Part shown: piece by piece, positions 16,531 to 25,047 of the stretch | How positions within the stretch are numbered: position 1 is the stretch's first letter | How the letters are laid out: each line of letters starts with the position of its first letter | IMG/VR virus record: IMGVR_UViG_3300045747_000270 | Location: 1 to 44,703 of that record | From: a virus | Length of the DNA stretch: 44,703 bases | Strand: one strand, 5' to 3' | The notes under the pieces: model-generated | What the model was told of the DNA's origin: nothing | Database searches by the model: none | What the model saw: the letters and a program-made list of their open reading frames with translations, nothing else | Translations under genes and position numbers: made by a program

Positions 16531-17905
16531 ACATATCCAGCACCTCATGCGAGTTACTCTCTTTGTTTTGTACTATGCTTAAAAGTCTCTTTTCAGCCTG
16601 GCAACCTATGAGGTGGATTATCAATTGTTTACGAGTCTGACCAGCCCTGGTTATACGACCATTCGCTTGCACATAGATTTCTCCTGAGGGAACCAGCGAG
16701 TGCCATACGATCACGTTCGCTGCGGTCAAGGTAATACCATGCGCAGACGACTGAGGTTGAATGATAAGAACCTGAAGATCTCCATCCTGGAAATTCTTGA
16801 TGTGGTTAGCACGAACCTTATGGTCCACAGACCCATATATACACTCTGCCCTTGCGCCTTTCTTGCGGAAGAACTCCACAAGATGCTCGATGCTGGCCCT
16901 GAATGCACAGAACACAACGAGTTTTGTTTTACCTGTTTCCTCAAAGATTCTCCACAACTCGTCATCTCGTGTGGAGCTGTCAAGCTTATAGGCGTTGCCC
17001 TCATCATCTTTCACACTGCCCGCAGCTATCTGCAGCAACTTCATGACTTTCACTGCCGCATTGACTGCGGTTATCTCACCTGCGGCATACTCAACAAGGA
17101 GTTCCTTTTTCATTTTGTCGTAGACTTCTCTTTGCTCACTTGTGAACTCGACAATAATGTCTTCGTACTGACACGGCGGCAAATCAAGACATTTGTCACG
17201 CTCAAACCGTATGGCTGGTTGCAATACACGATTCACTATGTCCGGCGCATTGGGCTTAGGTAGCCACAAGAACGGTCCTACCTGTTGCTCCACGGAGTCA
17301 CGGAATGCTGTGTAGTATTTAGGCAGGAAGGGGTTATTTGGGTTGACCACTTTAGCTTGTCCAAAAGCTTCAGTGGGTCCATTAGGTGTTGGTGCGCCGG
17401 TCAATGCATGAACGGCCTTGACATTACGACATATGTTGATCATAGCCTTGCTACGATTAGTCGTGTGCTTCTTGAAGGCAGTCAATTCATCGATGATAAT
17501 CAAGTCGAACTTGGCTCGTATAAGGGCCTCCTCCATTATCACCACACCATCATGGTTAATGATAATGAAGTCCGCTTTGCCAGCTATTACGGATTCTCTA
17601 TATGACTTATTTCCATGCGCGATTGCGTACTTTCTGTGCGGGAAGTTTGTGAAGATTTCTCTTCCCCATACGGACTGCATCGTTGACAGCGGACACACTA
17701 TCAGAATTTTCTTTATCTTGTCGTTGCACAACAGGAAATCTGCGGCCCATAAGCTTGATAGCGTTTTCCCAGTTCCTAGGTCGGAAAAGTTGAAGGCGCG
17801 TAGATTCATCAAAAGAAACTTCGTCGTCTCTATTTGGTGGGAAAAGGGCTTCTGCCCGATTTTCATTGGCCATTGGTATTGGTCAAGTGGTAGTCGTAGA
17901 GTCAT
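16517..17905 (-). CDS. SNF2-like superfamily 2 helicase
   Basis: 462 residues. Motif I is DLGTGKT (42-48), motif II IIIDELTAF (DELT in place of DEAH, Asp139-Glu140), motif III LTGAPTPNGP and motif VI YVQANGRITRAGQ near the C-terminus. These match the small SNF2-type helicases of phages. It probably remodels DNA or forks with the adjacent nucleases and polymerase. Its 5' end overlaps the VRR-NUC gene by 23 bases. Confidence 0.85.
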   Translation of the reverse strand: MTLRLPLDQYQWPMKIGQKPFSHQIETTKFLLMNLRAFNFSDLGTGKTLSSLWAADFLLCNDKIKKILIVCPLSTMQSVWGREIFTNFPHRKYAIAHGNKSYRESVIAGKADFIIINHDGVVIMEEALIRAKFDLIIIDELTAFKKHTTNRSKAMINICRNVKAVHALTGAPTPNGPTEAFGQAKVVNPNNPFLPKYYTAFRDSVEQQVGPFLWLPKPNAPDIVNRVLQPAIRFERDKCLDLPPCQYEDIIVEFTSEQREVYDKMKKELLVEYAAGEITAVNAAVKVMKLLQIAAGSVKDDEGNAYKLDSSTRDDELWRIFEETGKTKLVVFCAFRASIEHLVEFFRKKGARAECIYGSVDHKVRANHIKNFQDGDLQVLIIQPQSSAHGITLTAANVIVWHSLVPSGEIYVQANGRITRAGQTRKQLIIHLIGCQAEKRLLSIVQNKESNSHEVLDMFAVL

Positions 17906-18215
17906 AGTTTATTCTCTCAAAGATTTTATTTCGTATTTTGACCATCTTATCCAGGTCTTTACCCGTCACAACAGCTGCTACGCCACCCTGACGGGCTATA
18001 TGTCTCAAGTGTCTCCATTGGAGTACCGATGGAGTATTACCTTCGACCTTCGCTTCAATCGCTATAAAGATTCCTTTCCATAAATACAAGTGATCAGGCA
18101 CCCCGCCATTCCCGAACATGCCGCCAGGTGGCGAGAAGTACCAGATGTCTTCAAAGTTCTCAGTCATGTACTTCCGTATGAAATCCTTGACCTTACCTTC
18201 TGGGGACTGTGCCAT
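17883..18215 (-). CDS. VRR-NUC domain nuclease
   Basis: 110 residues, the size of stand-alone phage VRR-NUC proteins. The PD-(D/E)XK core is visible: GVPDH (Asp41), AIEAK (Glu54, Lys56) and VLQWRHL with Gln66. Such enzymes cut structured DNA, including Holliday-junction-like forms, and are usually encoded with an SNF2 helicase, as here. R3 lies directly upstream of its start. Confidence 0.85.
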   Translation of the reverse strand: MAQSPEGKVKDFIRKYMTENFEDIWYFSPPGGMFGNGGVPDHLYLWKGIFIAIEAKVEGNTPSVLQWRHLRHIARQGGVAAVVTGKDLDKMVKIRNKIFERINYDSTTTT

Positions 18216-18227
18216 TATTACCTCGTA

Positions 18228-18340
18228 CGCTCTGGGCGCTCTGAACTAGCGCTCTGAATTAAGTTATAAAAAGTTAGCCTTAGTATTGCTATTGGTAGCA
18301 GTTATTTTAACTGATCAGAGCGCATACCTGAGCGCTACTT
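18228..18340 (-). repeat. Dispersed GCGCTCTG element, copy R3
   Basis: Read on the minus strand it starts AGTAGCGCTCAGGTATGCGC and continues TCTGATCAGTT, has the centre CTACCAATAGCAATACTAAG, and ends with CAGAGCGC twice plus CAGAGCG at 18228. The core closely matches R1 and R7. It fills the gap between the Cas4-like gene stop and the VRR-NUC start, in the direction of transcription. Confidence 0.75.
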
Positions 18341-18347
18341 TTCATCA

Positions 18348-19058
18348 TTAAAGCTTCCGACTGTAAGGACATTGCAGTTTTGTAGCAGGGCACCACTTGC
18401 AAAACTCATTCACCTTAGGGTCGAAATTCGTTTCCGCATTAACCTTCGCATGCTCTTGCTGAAACCATTCAACCAGTCTCGGTTTGTCTGCCTGAGCATA
18501 CGTTTTCTTAATAGTCTTCTTGTGGTCGACATAGATATAGGCATTGTGTACGACAGGGATGTCAGGCCAAATTGAGAGCGCGATCGCCGACGATAACTCA
18601 AGTTGACCGTATCCCGTGGACGGAGTGTATTCAACATATTTGCCTGTCTTGAAGTCGCCGATAATAATGTCTGATTCCCTGATTGCGATCATGTCCAGAA
18701 TTGCACGATAGTAGGAGTCCTTACTGAACCACTCAACCTGTTTCCACTGATTGTCAATGGATACCTGTGCTTCAGGAAGTACCGACGAGTATGACGTAAA
18801 CAAGGCGTCTATCATTGGCTTGGCGTTTTCGACCTCTTGCAGAGAACTGGACCTGATACCTTCTTCACCCGCAGACTTCTTGATGATGTAATTCTCAAGT
18901 TGCTTGTGGACATTCGTACCTCGCACCAGGTGCGGTGACGTACCCTCTTCCTTGAAGGAGGCCGTCTTGGCAATGTACTTATGCCAGAACTTTTTAGGGC
19001 ACTGGTTGAAGTCACTTAATCGACTATGGCTGAGAGCCATTACAGGTTTTTCTGACAT
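18348..19058 (-). CDS. Cas4/RecB-like PD-(D/E)XK exonuclease with iron-sulfur Cys set
   Basis: 236 residues. The N-terminus LSHSRLSDFNQCPKKFWHKY carries Cys20; the nuclease core has RGTNVHK (His51), LDMI (Asp122) and GDFKTGK (Asp135, Lys137). The C-terminal CKWCPATKLQC gives Cys220, 223 and 230. One N-terminal and three C-terminal cysteines form the Cas4/AddB-type 4Fe-4S cluster. It is a DNA end-processing exonuclease, here with polymerase and helicase. There is no CRISPR array or other Cas gene, so it belongs to phage replication or recombination. Confidence 0.85.
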   Translation of the reverse strand: MSEKPVMALSHSRLSDFNQCPKKFWHKYIAKTASFKEEGTSPHLVRGTNVHKQLENYIIKKSAGEEGIRSSSLQEVENAKPMIDALFTSYSSVLPEAQVSIDNQWKQVEWFSKDSYYRAILDMIAIRESDIIIGDFKTGKYVEYTPSTGYGQLELSSAIALSIWPDIPVVHNAYIYVDHKKTIKKTYAQADKPRLVEWFQQEHAKVNAETNFDPKVNEFCKWCPATKLQCPYSRKL

Positions 19059-19067
19059 TATGATTCC

Positions 19068-19535
19068 TTATTTTACAGGTTGAGTAATTCTTCGTTTCTG
19101 GACATATGCCGACCAGCAAGACTTACAGTATGAGTTAAGTCCGCCGGACTTCCTTTGTCCAAAGCTAGATGTGGAAATAAGAAGGTTACACATCCTGCAG
19201 CGTTTAACTTCGTCATTATCTTGCTGATTTAGGGCCTTCTCTCTAGACTTTAGATTCTCTGATTGAGTGCATAGCCTCAAATTACTCACGGCATTGTTGG
19301 TTTTGACCATGTCTAAATGATCTACCTGCGTACTGGAGTCAGACAAATCGAGACCTAAAAAGGAGGCGGCCATTAGTCTATGCACATAAAGTGTAGTAGG
19401 ATATTCTTCGCCTTCTTTATATAGTCCTACAGTATCATATCCTCCGTAATTTCCAGGCTTTAGAAATCTTCCTCTAAGTCCCTTTATACGACTAGATTCA
19501 AAAATTTCGTATCGCTCATATCCAGGTATCTTCAC
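19068..19535 (-). CDS. HNH homing endonuclease with NUMOD4 and C-terminal zinc ribbon
   Basis: 155 residues. N-terminal NUMOD4-like IPGYERYEIFESSRIKG, then an HNH core with His52, Asp72-His73, Asn81 and Asn85 (VDHLDMVKTNNAVSNL). The C-terminus has Cys113, 116, 137 and 140 in CxxC pairs, forming a zinc ribbon. It lies between the polymerase and Cas4-like genes, overlapping the polymerase by ATGA: a free-standing mobile endonuclease placed in a conserved replication cluster. It shares its architecture with the gene at 35156. Confidence 0.85.
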   Translation of the reverse strand: MKIPGYERYEIFESSRIKGLRGRFLKPGNYGGYDTVGLYKEGEEYPTTLYVHRLMAASFLGLDLSDSSTQVDHLDMVKTNNAVSNLRLCTQSENLKSREKALNQQDNDEVKRCRMCNLLISTSSFGQRKSGGLNSYCKSCWSAYVQKRRITQPVK

Positions 19536-21442
19536 TTTACCCCCCCAAAGTTAGAGCCATATCCGCCCTCGTATGGTAAAGGAATAGAGGGTTTAAATCC
19601 CCAATACTTTTCGTAGTCAATGTTGTTAAGACAGTGTTGAGCGGCCTCGAAAATTTCTTTAGCATTCTCTGTTTTTATGTATCCAAAAGATGCATCATGC
19701 AAATCTAAACTGAACTTAAATTCAGGCACGTGGTGCATTAGTTCTGTGACGGCTATTTCCTTCATAGAAGCCCCAGCGCCTTGGATGGGTACGTTAATTG
19801 CGGAACTCTCGGTCATCCAACGATCTGTGGACCACTTAGAAAGCTTAAACCTACGGCCTCCGTAAATCTCCACATAACCGTCCGTCTTGGCTTCCCACAC
19901 CACATCATCCCAGTATTTTGGAACCCCCGGATAGGCTCGCTTAAATGTGTTGACGAGGAAGTTACCAGTCTCGATAGTCATGTAGGTGTCGTAATTAACG
20001 AAGGCTTTTTCACTTAGTGATTTACCGCCGATGCGATAATTGCACGACAAATTAGTTAGTTTGCCTAACTGCCGCTGCTCAGTGTAATACCCCGCGCCAT
20101 CCTCGTGTTTTCTAGAATCTTCAAACTCATAATAATCCGCACCTATGATGTTGGCCCCGGTCATAGAGTGAAAGTTCAAGTCGTCTTTGAAAACCTTGAG
20201 CATCGTCTCGTCGCCACTTCGCAAAGCCATGAGTCTGGACTCTTGTCCTGATGCATCTAATTCGCCTATAGAGTACCCTTCAGGAGGCAAGAGCATCTCT
20301 CGTACGATCTTGGCTTTTCTAGGGATTTGATGCAGGGCGATTCCAGTTTTGTATTTGGATTCAGTGTCGTCTTCAAAGTCGGTGGACTTTGTAGTGTTAG
20401 AATAAGTCCACCTGCCGGTGTACGTGCCAAAGATACGAGGGGCGCCATAGATATAACCATCAGTGGTATGAGTCAGTGCCTCACGAGTAGTCTTCACATA
20501 TTTGGACATTATGGTTGACACCACTTTTGCCTCTAAGATTATCCCTACTTTGTCTGCATAATCTTGTGCACCCTCCTTCAGCAGGTTATACTGAAGCCAC
20601 ATCAGGTCTTCCTTGGAGCTGCTAGGATTACCTGTAGGAGTGCGTGACTGAACTGGCAAACCCCATTGATTGAACAACAGGTGGCCTAACTGTTTTGGTG
20701 AAGTAAACAGAGCCTCACTGACACCTAGTCTGCGAGCGAATTCTGTTTTCTGCGCAGCCATTTCAGGCTGAATACGATCAAGGATTTTCTGATCAATACG
20801 AATACCCATAATCCAACTATTGGCGACCGGCACCAGACATTGGAACTCCGTAAGCAGGCCTACGATCTGGGGTTGCTGGATTTTAGTCAGCAAGAAGTCC
20901 ACCAAACGGGCCGTCATGATAACGTCTAAGTTACCACGTTTCAGCCAGTACTCATCGTTGGTACCGGCATTCACCCCCATCGATTTCATCTTGATGAAGT
21001 CAGGAGTATCAGGATCTTGAGGCAGGAACACCTTGACTAGGTTGGCCAACCCATAGCTAAACCTAGAGTCCTCAGCCACTTGCCCGTTGCATACCCACTT
21101 AGCTAGCAACTGTGAACAGCGCCATTGTATACCGCGCATAAGAGGCGGAATATCTCCAGTTTTACTAGGTTCCAGCTGTGCAATCATCCATGCAATGTCA
21201 AACACTGCAAAGTGTGCATATACGATTCTGCCTTGCAGTGTTACCAGCAGGCTTTTTACCTGCTTATCCCAATCGTCATTGTCATTGACAATCTGAGCGG
21301 TCGTTCCATCAGGCCGGCAAATGGCGATGGACGTAATCCTTGCGTTCCCTTGACGGAGGCGCCAAGGTTCCAGTCCTGCATGTAATGCCATACCTTTATT
21401 GGTGGCTGCAGTTTCAATGTCCAGTGTGTGAAAATTTCGCAT
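19532..21442 (-). CDS. Family A DNA polymerase with 3'-5' exonuclease domain
   Basis: 636 residues. The exonuclease domain has Asp8/Glu10 (LDIETAAT), YAHFAVFD (76-82, Phe where Asn is usual) and a late Asp173. Polymerase motifs: YTGRW (341-345), motif A GELDASGQESR (catalytic Asp396), motif B RQLGKLTNLSCNYRIGG (Arg457, Lys461, Tyr469) and motif C LDLHDASFG (Asp583). Motif C reads HDA where most family A enzymes have HDE. It is the likely replicative polymerase and would have to accept the modified dC triphosphate. The ATG is 11 bases after the start of a TATAAT with no ribosome site, suggesting a leaderless mRNA. Confidence 0.9.
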   Translation of the reverse strand: MRNFHTLDIETAATNKGMALHAGLEPWRLRQGNARITSIAICRPDGTTAQIVNDNDDWDKQVKSLLVTLQGRIVYAHFAVFDIAWMIAQLEPSKTGDIPPLMRGIQWRCSQLLAKWVCNGQVAEDSRFSYGLANLVKVFLPQDPDTPDFIKMKSMGVNAGTNDEYWLKRGNLDVIMTARLVDFLLTKIQQPQIVGLLTEFQCLVPVANSWIMGIRIDQKILDRIQPEMAAQKTEFARRLGVSEALFTSPKQLGHLLFNQWGLPVQSRTPTGNPSSSKEDLMWLQYNLLKEGAQDYADKVGIILEAKVVSTIMSKYVKTTREALTHTTDGYIYGAPRIFGTYTGRWTYSNTTKSTDFEDDTESKYKTGIALHQIPRKAKIVREMLLPPEGYSIGELDASGQESRLMALRSGDETMLKVFKDDLNFHSMTGANIIGADYYEFEDSRKHEDGAGYYTEQRQLGKLTNLSCNYRIGGKSLSEKAFVNYDTYMTIETGNFLVNTFKRAYPGVPKYWDDVVWEAKTDGYVEIYGGRRFKLSKWSTDRWMTESSAINVPIQGAGASMKEIAVTELMHHVPEFKFSLDLHDASFGYIKTENAKEIFEAAQHCLNNIDYEKYWGFKPSIPLPYEGGYGSNFGGVK

Positions 21443-21447
21443 ATTCT

Positions 21448-21498
21448 ATTATACTGAGTTAATTTCTCAAGTAGTAAAATCAAATTAAGGATTCAGGA
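21448..21498 (-). promoter_or_regulatory. Class I phage promoter for DNA polymerase, leftward
   Basis: TATAAT on the minus strand at 21453-21448. The upstream box CCTGAATCCTTAATTTGA starts at 21497, 44 bases before the -10, and matches the class consensus at 11 of 16 positions (weakest copy, strongest in its TCCTTRATT part). The predicted start coincides with the polymerase ATG. Confidence 0.5.
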
Positions 21499-23919
21499 AG
21501 ATATAACTTTGCCTCTGTTCTGTATAGAAGCCTGCCTCCATTCGTTGATTGATAACTGATTTGCCCGCAGTGCCTGCTTCAGCATCTCGTTATCCTCATT
21601 GTTGAATTCACTGTGCTTACGACTTGTATACAGGACGGTCCGTTCCTTCTGTATAATGTCCAGGCCATTGGCATTAATGTTGGGGTAGCTATTCATCTGC
21701 CGTGTAAGGTTGGGCTGCCCCTTAGCTTTGATGGTGACTACCATCCCCCGTTTTCTGAGTTCTCTGAAGGCATCCTCTGGGTTTTCACGCCAGCGTGAAT
21801 TCATCATTCTCTCACTGGTTTCCAAAGCATAGACAATCATCTCTTTGGTTACCACTGGCGATTTGGCTGCGATGTTCCTGTCATCCTCAAAGTGAGTGAC
21901 GAACCATTCCTCGAGGTCTGTCAAGCCGGTCAAGAACATTTCCCGCTTGATGTCGTTCATCGGGGCCCGCATATCTGCGAGGTTGTATTTGATCTTGTGA
22001 TTTGCTAGATGGTGCCGTATGGTATTAGCGGTGCGCCGCTTGACTGCTATAGGCACATCACCATTTTCCAGGTCAAACAACTTGTCCGCGAAACCTTTAG
22101 ACAATATGGGCGGGCTATTATCAATAATCCAGATACGGCGATCTGCTTCCTCGATGGGAAAATGATTGTTACTATTGCCCGCCATAAGCATGCCTGACAC
22201 GATTGGTAGCTCAAAGGTACCGCCGCCTTTGATCTCAACTGGAATCACTGATGCAGTAATCAGTGTCTTCAAATGCTTCCAGAAACTAGTGGCTTCTTGC
22301 CTCATGTTCCTGTGAGTGGCAAATTGCACTTCGTCCAGCATTAACAGTGCGGCGCCATTAGGGTTAAAGAACCTTGCCCCAATTTCCTCCAGCCGGACTG
22401 ACCTAGCCTGGTTCACACCGTCTTTGGATGCACCCATAACATGTCTCAACGCATTGAGGTAGCATGACTTACCTACACCTCGTAGTGCTGACTGAATGAA
22501 GGGGACCACTACAGGCTTAAGACCTGGTCTCTGTATTAACCATGCTGGGAGGTCTAGTCCGAATTGATACTCATCAGATCCTTCTGGGCCAAAGATTCTA
22601 GACACAACAAAACGGAACTGGTCCCATGCGTCATTATCCAGATCATCTTTGTTAACCATTTTCCTAACATCGTTCCAGACATTGAGGAACCTGCGCCCAC
22701 CCATTTCCGATGAGTGGAACACTTCAGGGGCGCCAGGCTTGAAGCCCGATATATCAACCTCATGCGTTGGGTCAAACAATTTATCCAGCAAATCTGCCGG
22801 GTTAATTAGCTTGTCTTTCCCATTAGCCTGGGGCACGAGCCGTGAATAGCGACCTAGCAATTGCTTGATGGAAGCTTGATCATGAAAGCCAATTGAAGCG
22901 TAGTATGGATTGTCCCCAAACAAGACATACTTGATCTTGTTACCGTGCCCTGTAACCCGATACATGCCTCTGGTAATGAGGTCTGTAGCCACGTCAAACG
23001 GGTTATTGTGATCAACGTGGAATACCCGAGCCAGCATGTCTTCAAAGTCAATTGACTCATGAAGATTTTCTTTGCCCTCAGTTACCTCAACTAATTTTGT
23101 GACATAAGCTCTGACTGTGTCAGGCGAGAACCCTTTGTTTTTCAGGGCACTCATAAACATGAAGAACCCAATATTCCTGGCACCCATAGGGAGTACCGGC
23201 GGGATTTCACCTCGTTTCAGAATCTCAAAGACATCCTCGTTCGGGTCTGGTTGCTTTGATGAACCCATGAGATTGTCTAATGGGTCTACGAAGTTAGCGC
23301 CTGTCAACCCCATGACTACATCGTCGGGTACCTGCGTAAGCTCAACTCCAGGTTCCCCCTTGACGAGTTGATAGTTACCTCGTTCCCATGACTCCTCGTC
23401 ACCCTCGCATAAGGGGCCAACAACCATGCCTCCATCCCCTCGCACGTCCACCCCTTCGTATTTCTGCCCGGCTATAGAGATATTGGCGATGGACTTAATC
23501 TTGGCGCCGGCATACTTCTGCGTCTTCGCATAATACAAGTGGAACCCGCCCGTTTTAGACTTAACCACCATCTGTGGCGAGGGTATTTTGAACTTCTCTT
23601 GCAGGAGCCTGAATTGCTCAGCACCACGTTTCCCGTCTTTATTGTCCAGGTCAAAGATAACAAGGCCTATACCTAAAACCCCATACGCGACGACCATCGC
23701 CCCGTTGTACTTCTTGCGTACTTGTTCAGGCCAGGTGTCTACCTCTTTAGGGTCATTGGTTGCAGGTATCGCTTTGGCTTTGTCTTCATCCTTAACTTCG
23801 TTGCGGGCCCAGCCATACGGCTTCTGGGTACCCTTGATGGATGAATACATGGGAAATACATAGAATCCTTTTTCAGCGAATCTCCTCGCGAAGAGGATAG
23901 CTGTGTTGTCGTCTGACAT
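21493..23919 (-). CDS. Bifunctional primase-polymerase / D5-like SF3 helicase
   Basis: 808 residues from ATG at 23919, chosen because AGAAGA precedes it; an in-frame GTG at 23964 lacks a ribosome site. The N-terminal Prim-Pol domain has IFDLDNKDG (88-96), GGFHLYY (124-130) and VDVRGDGGMVVGP (157-169). The helicase domain has Walker A ALRGVGKS (478-485), Walker B LLMLDE (525-530) and GMLMAGNSNNHFPIEEADRR as sensor and arginine-finger region. It both primes and unwinds at the phage fork. The leader carries a strong promoter and an intrinsic terminator, so expression may be attenuated. Confidence 0.85.
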   Translation of the reverse strand: MSDDNTAILFARRFAEKGFYVFPMYSSIKGTQKPYGWARNEVKDEDKAKAIPATNDPKEVDTWPEQVRKKYNGAMVVAYGVLGIGLVIFDLDNKDGKRGAEQFRLLQEKFKIPSPQMVVKSKTGGFHLYYAKTQKYAGAKIKSIANISIAGQKYEGVDVRGDGGMVVGPLCEGDEESWERGNYQLVKGEPGVELTQVPDDVVMGLTGANFVDPLDNLMGSSKQPDPNEDVFEILKRGEIPPVLPMGARNIGFFMFMSALKNKGFSPDTVRAYVTKLVEVTEGKENLHESIDFEDMLARVFHVDHNNPFDVATDLITRGMYRVTGHGNKIKYVLFGDNPYYASIGFHDQASIKQLLGRYSRLVPQANGKDKLINPADLLDKLFDPTHEVDISGFKPGAPEVFHSSEMGGRRFLNVWNDVRKMVNKDDLDNDAWDQFRFVVSRIFGPEGSDEYQFGLDLPAWLIQRPGLKPVVVPFIQSALRGVGKSCYLNALRHVMGASKDGVNQARSVRLEEIGARFFNPNGAALLMLDEVQFATHRNMRQEATSFWKHLKTLITASVIPVEIKGGGTFELPIVSGMLMAGNSNNHFPIEEADRRIWIIDNSPPILSKGFADKLFDLENGDVPIAVKRRTANTIRHHLANHKIKYNLADMRAPMNDIKREMFLTGLTDLEEWFVTHFEDDRNIAAKSPVVTKEMIVYALETSERMMNSRWRENPEDAFRELRKRGMVVTIKAKGQPNLTRQMNSYPNINANGLDIIQKERTVLYTSRKHSEFNNEDNEMLKQALRANQLSINEWRQASIQNRGKVISS

Positions 23920-23986
23920 GTGTCTTCTTTTTGTACTAGGTGTTAGTCCAGAAGAGCTGGACACCGCGGCTTAACGCGCACATTTG

Positions 23987-24026
23987 GAGAAAATAAAAGC
24001 CCTAGGTCATCTCTGGCCTAGGGCTT
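23987..24026 (-). terminator. Intrinsic terminator/attenuator in the primase leader
   Basis: On the minus strand AAGCCCTAGG (24026-24017), a 10-base loop and CCTAGGGCTT (24006-23997) form a 10-bp stem followed by TTTTATTTT. It lies about 45 bases after the predicted start of the promoter at 24078 and 70 bases before the primase ATG. Just upstream ATCTGGTT/AATCAGAT can form another hairpin. Transcripts from this promoter would be about 80 bases unless they read through. Confidence 0.7.
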
Positions 24027-24072
24027 CCATAAGACTATCTGATTGGCCTAACCAGATTGCGGCGTCAAGCTT

Positions 24073-24124
24073 ATTATAACATAAAGTTACCTCAGTTATA
24101 TAACATAATTAAGGGGCCCCTGAA
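24073..24124 (-). promoter_or_regulatory. Class I phage promoter, leftward, before primase
   Basis: TATAAT at 24078-24073 on the minus strand; box TTCAGGGGCCCCTTAATTA with C at 24122, 44 bases upstream. No -35 hexamer. The box holds the palindrome GGGGCCCC. Confidence 0.7.
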
Positions 24125-24136
24125 TGTGCTAATCAC

Positions 24137-24280
24137 TTAGCATAGCCACGAGGACCTTACAATAATGCGAAACGCAGCTGTCGCTGCACCCCAGACAATC
24201 CCCGCTATGAACCCTAGAACTGCGGATACAGCGAAAAGATACACTGCGCTTTTTAAGAACCTAAATATTGAATTTAGCAT
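24137..24280 (-). CDS. Small single-span membrane protein
   Basis: 47 residues. The ATG overlaps the previous stop (ATGCTAA). One hydrophobic span at about 12-36 (AVYLFAVSAVLGFIAGIVW) with a basic N-terminus and an Arg-containing tail. Last gene of the leftward small-gene operon. Function unknown. Confidence 0.5.
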   Translation of the reverse strand: MLNSIFRFLKSAVYLFAVSAVLGFIAGIVWGAATAAFRIIVRSSWLC

Positions 24281-24480
24281 TTTTCCACCATCATGTTAAT
24301 AATCTCTTTCGGCAAACAAACCTCGTGTGAGTCCCTCATTGTCCAGCGAGTTGACCCCGCTCTTCGACTCATCTTCTGCCATGCCACCCCGTACTCATGG
24401 ACTTTGTAAACCTTCTGGAACTCCAATGTCTTGTCCATCTCAACCGGACCTTCTTTATACATGAGGAGTTTACCTAACAT
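24274..24480 (-). CDS. Small hypothetical protein
   Basis: 68 residues, basic and mixed alpha/beta, without recognisable motif. It overlaps the end of the preceding gene by 11 bases, and its start lies against the outer arm of R4. Part of the early leftward small-gene operon. Confidence 0.5.
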   Translation of the reverse strand: MLGKLLMYKEGPVEMDKTLEFQKVYKVHEYGVAWQKMSRRAGSTRWTMRDSHEVCLPKEIINMMVEKC

Positions 24481-24838
24481 TGTTGCGCTCCGGAGCGCTC
24501 AGAATGCGCTCTGACGCATACTTTTTAGCGCTTTGATATAAGCCTACGCACTTACTTTTTAGGCTGATCAGAGCTTTTCCCACCCGATAGGGGTACGAGT
24601 CTTTCTTCACTGGCCGACGCCCTTCGTCCCAGGTATTCTCAATCACGTTATCCACTCCCCCGCACTCCACACACTCGCTTTCAAACTCGTGCCTGATAGA
24701 CAGGATCAGCCAAACAGGGAGCCAGAAGCCCATGGTGATGATAGACATGATCAAGTGCAACAAGTGAGAGGTGCTTGGCTTCAAGTGCAACGTCCGTCGC
24801 CCACAGACTTTGCAATACTCTAGTTCTACGTCGCTCAT
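24470..24838 (-). CDS. Zinc-ribbon membrane protein
   Basis: 122 residues. CKVCGRRTLH at the N-terminus and CVECGG at 56-61 form two CxxC knuckles flanking a hydrophobic segment (about 26-47, LHLIMSIITMGFWLPVWLIL). The tail is basic. The last 30 codons run through R4, which therefore supplies the C-terminus. Function unknown; early expression suggests host interaction. Confidence 0.55.
   Translation of the reverse strand: MSDVELEYCKVCGRRTLHLKPSTSHLLHLIMSIITMGFWLPVWLILSIRHEFESECVECGGVDNVIENTWDEGRRPVKKDSYPYRVGKALISLKSKCVGLYQSAKKYASERILSAPERNNVR
24485..24576 (-). repeat. Dispersed GCGCTCTG element, copy R4
   Basis: On the minus strand GCTCTGATCAG begins at 24576, the centre is AAAGTAAGTGCGTAGGCTTA, and the right end has CAGAGCGC and GAGCGC repeats to 24485. 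The centre matches R6 closely. Unlike other copies it overlaps coding sequence, forming the C-terminus of the zinc-ribbon protein. Confidence 0.65.
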
Positions 24839-25047
24839 TTTAGGGCCTCTCTAGCGATATGACCCATCAAAGCGGGTGAGCACCCTTTTTGATCGAGCTC
24901 ATCGATTTTACGTAGGGCTTCACGCAAGTCATCTCGCTGCTTACGAAGAATCGTGGCATGATTCGATAGCCGTTCTCCCTCCATCCTGAGAAAGTCGATC
25001 TCTTTCGAGGCTTTCAACATGGCGTCAGTCACATGAAAAATAGTCAT
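24835..25047 (-). CDS. Small coiled-coil protein
   Basis: 70 residues, ATGA-coupled to both neighbours. Nearly all helical with a heptad-like region at about 12-52 (EIDFLRMEGERLSNHATILR...). No known family; early small-gene operon. Confidence 0.5.
   Translation of the reverse strand: MTIFHVTDAMLKASKEIDFLRMEGERLSNHATILRKQRDDLREALRKIDELDQKGCSPALMGHIAREALK

Noticed and set aside
23920-23964. GTG at 23964 as primase start
   Set aside because: No ribosome site, while ATG at 23919 has AGAAGA at good distance.
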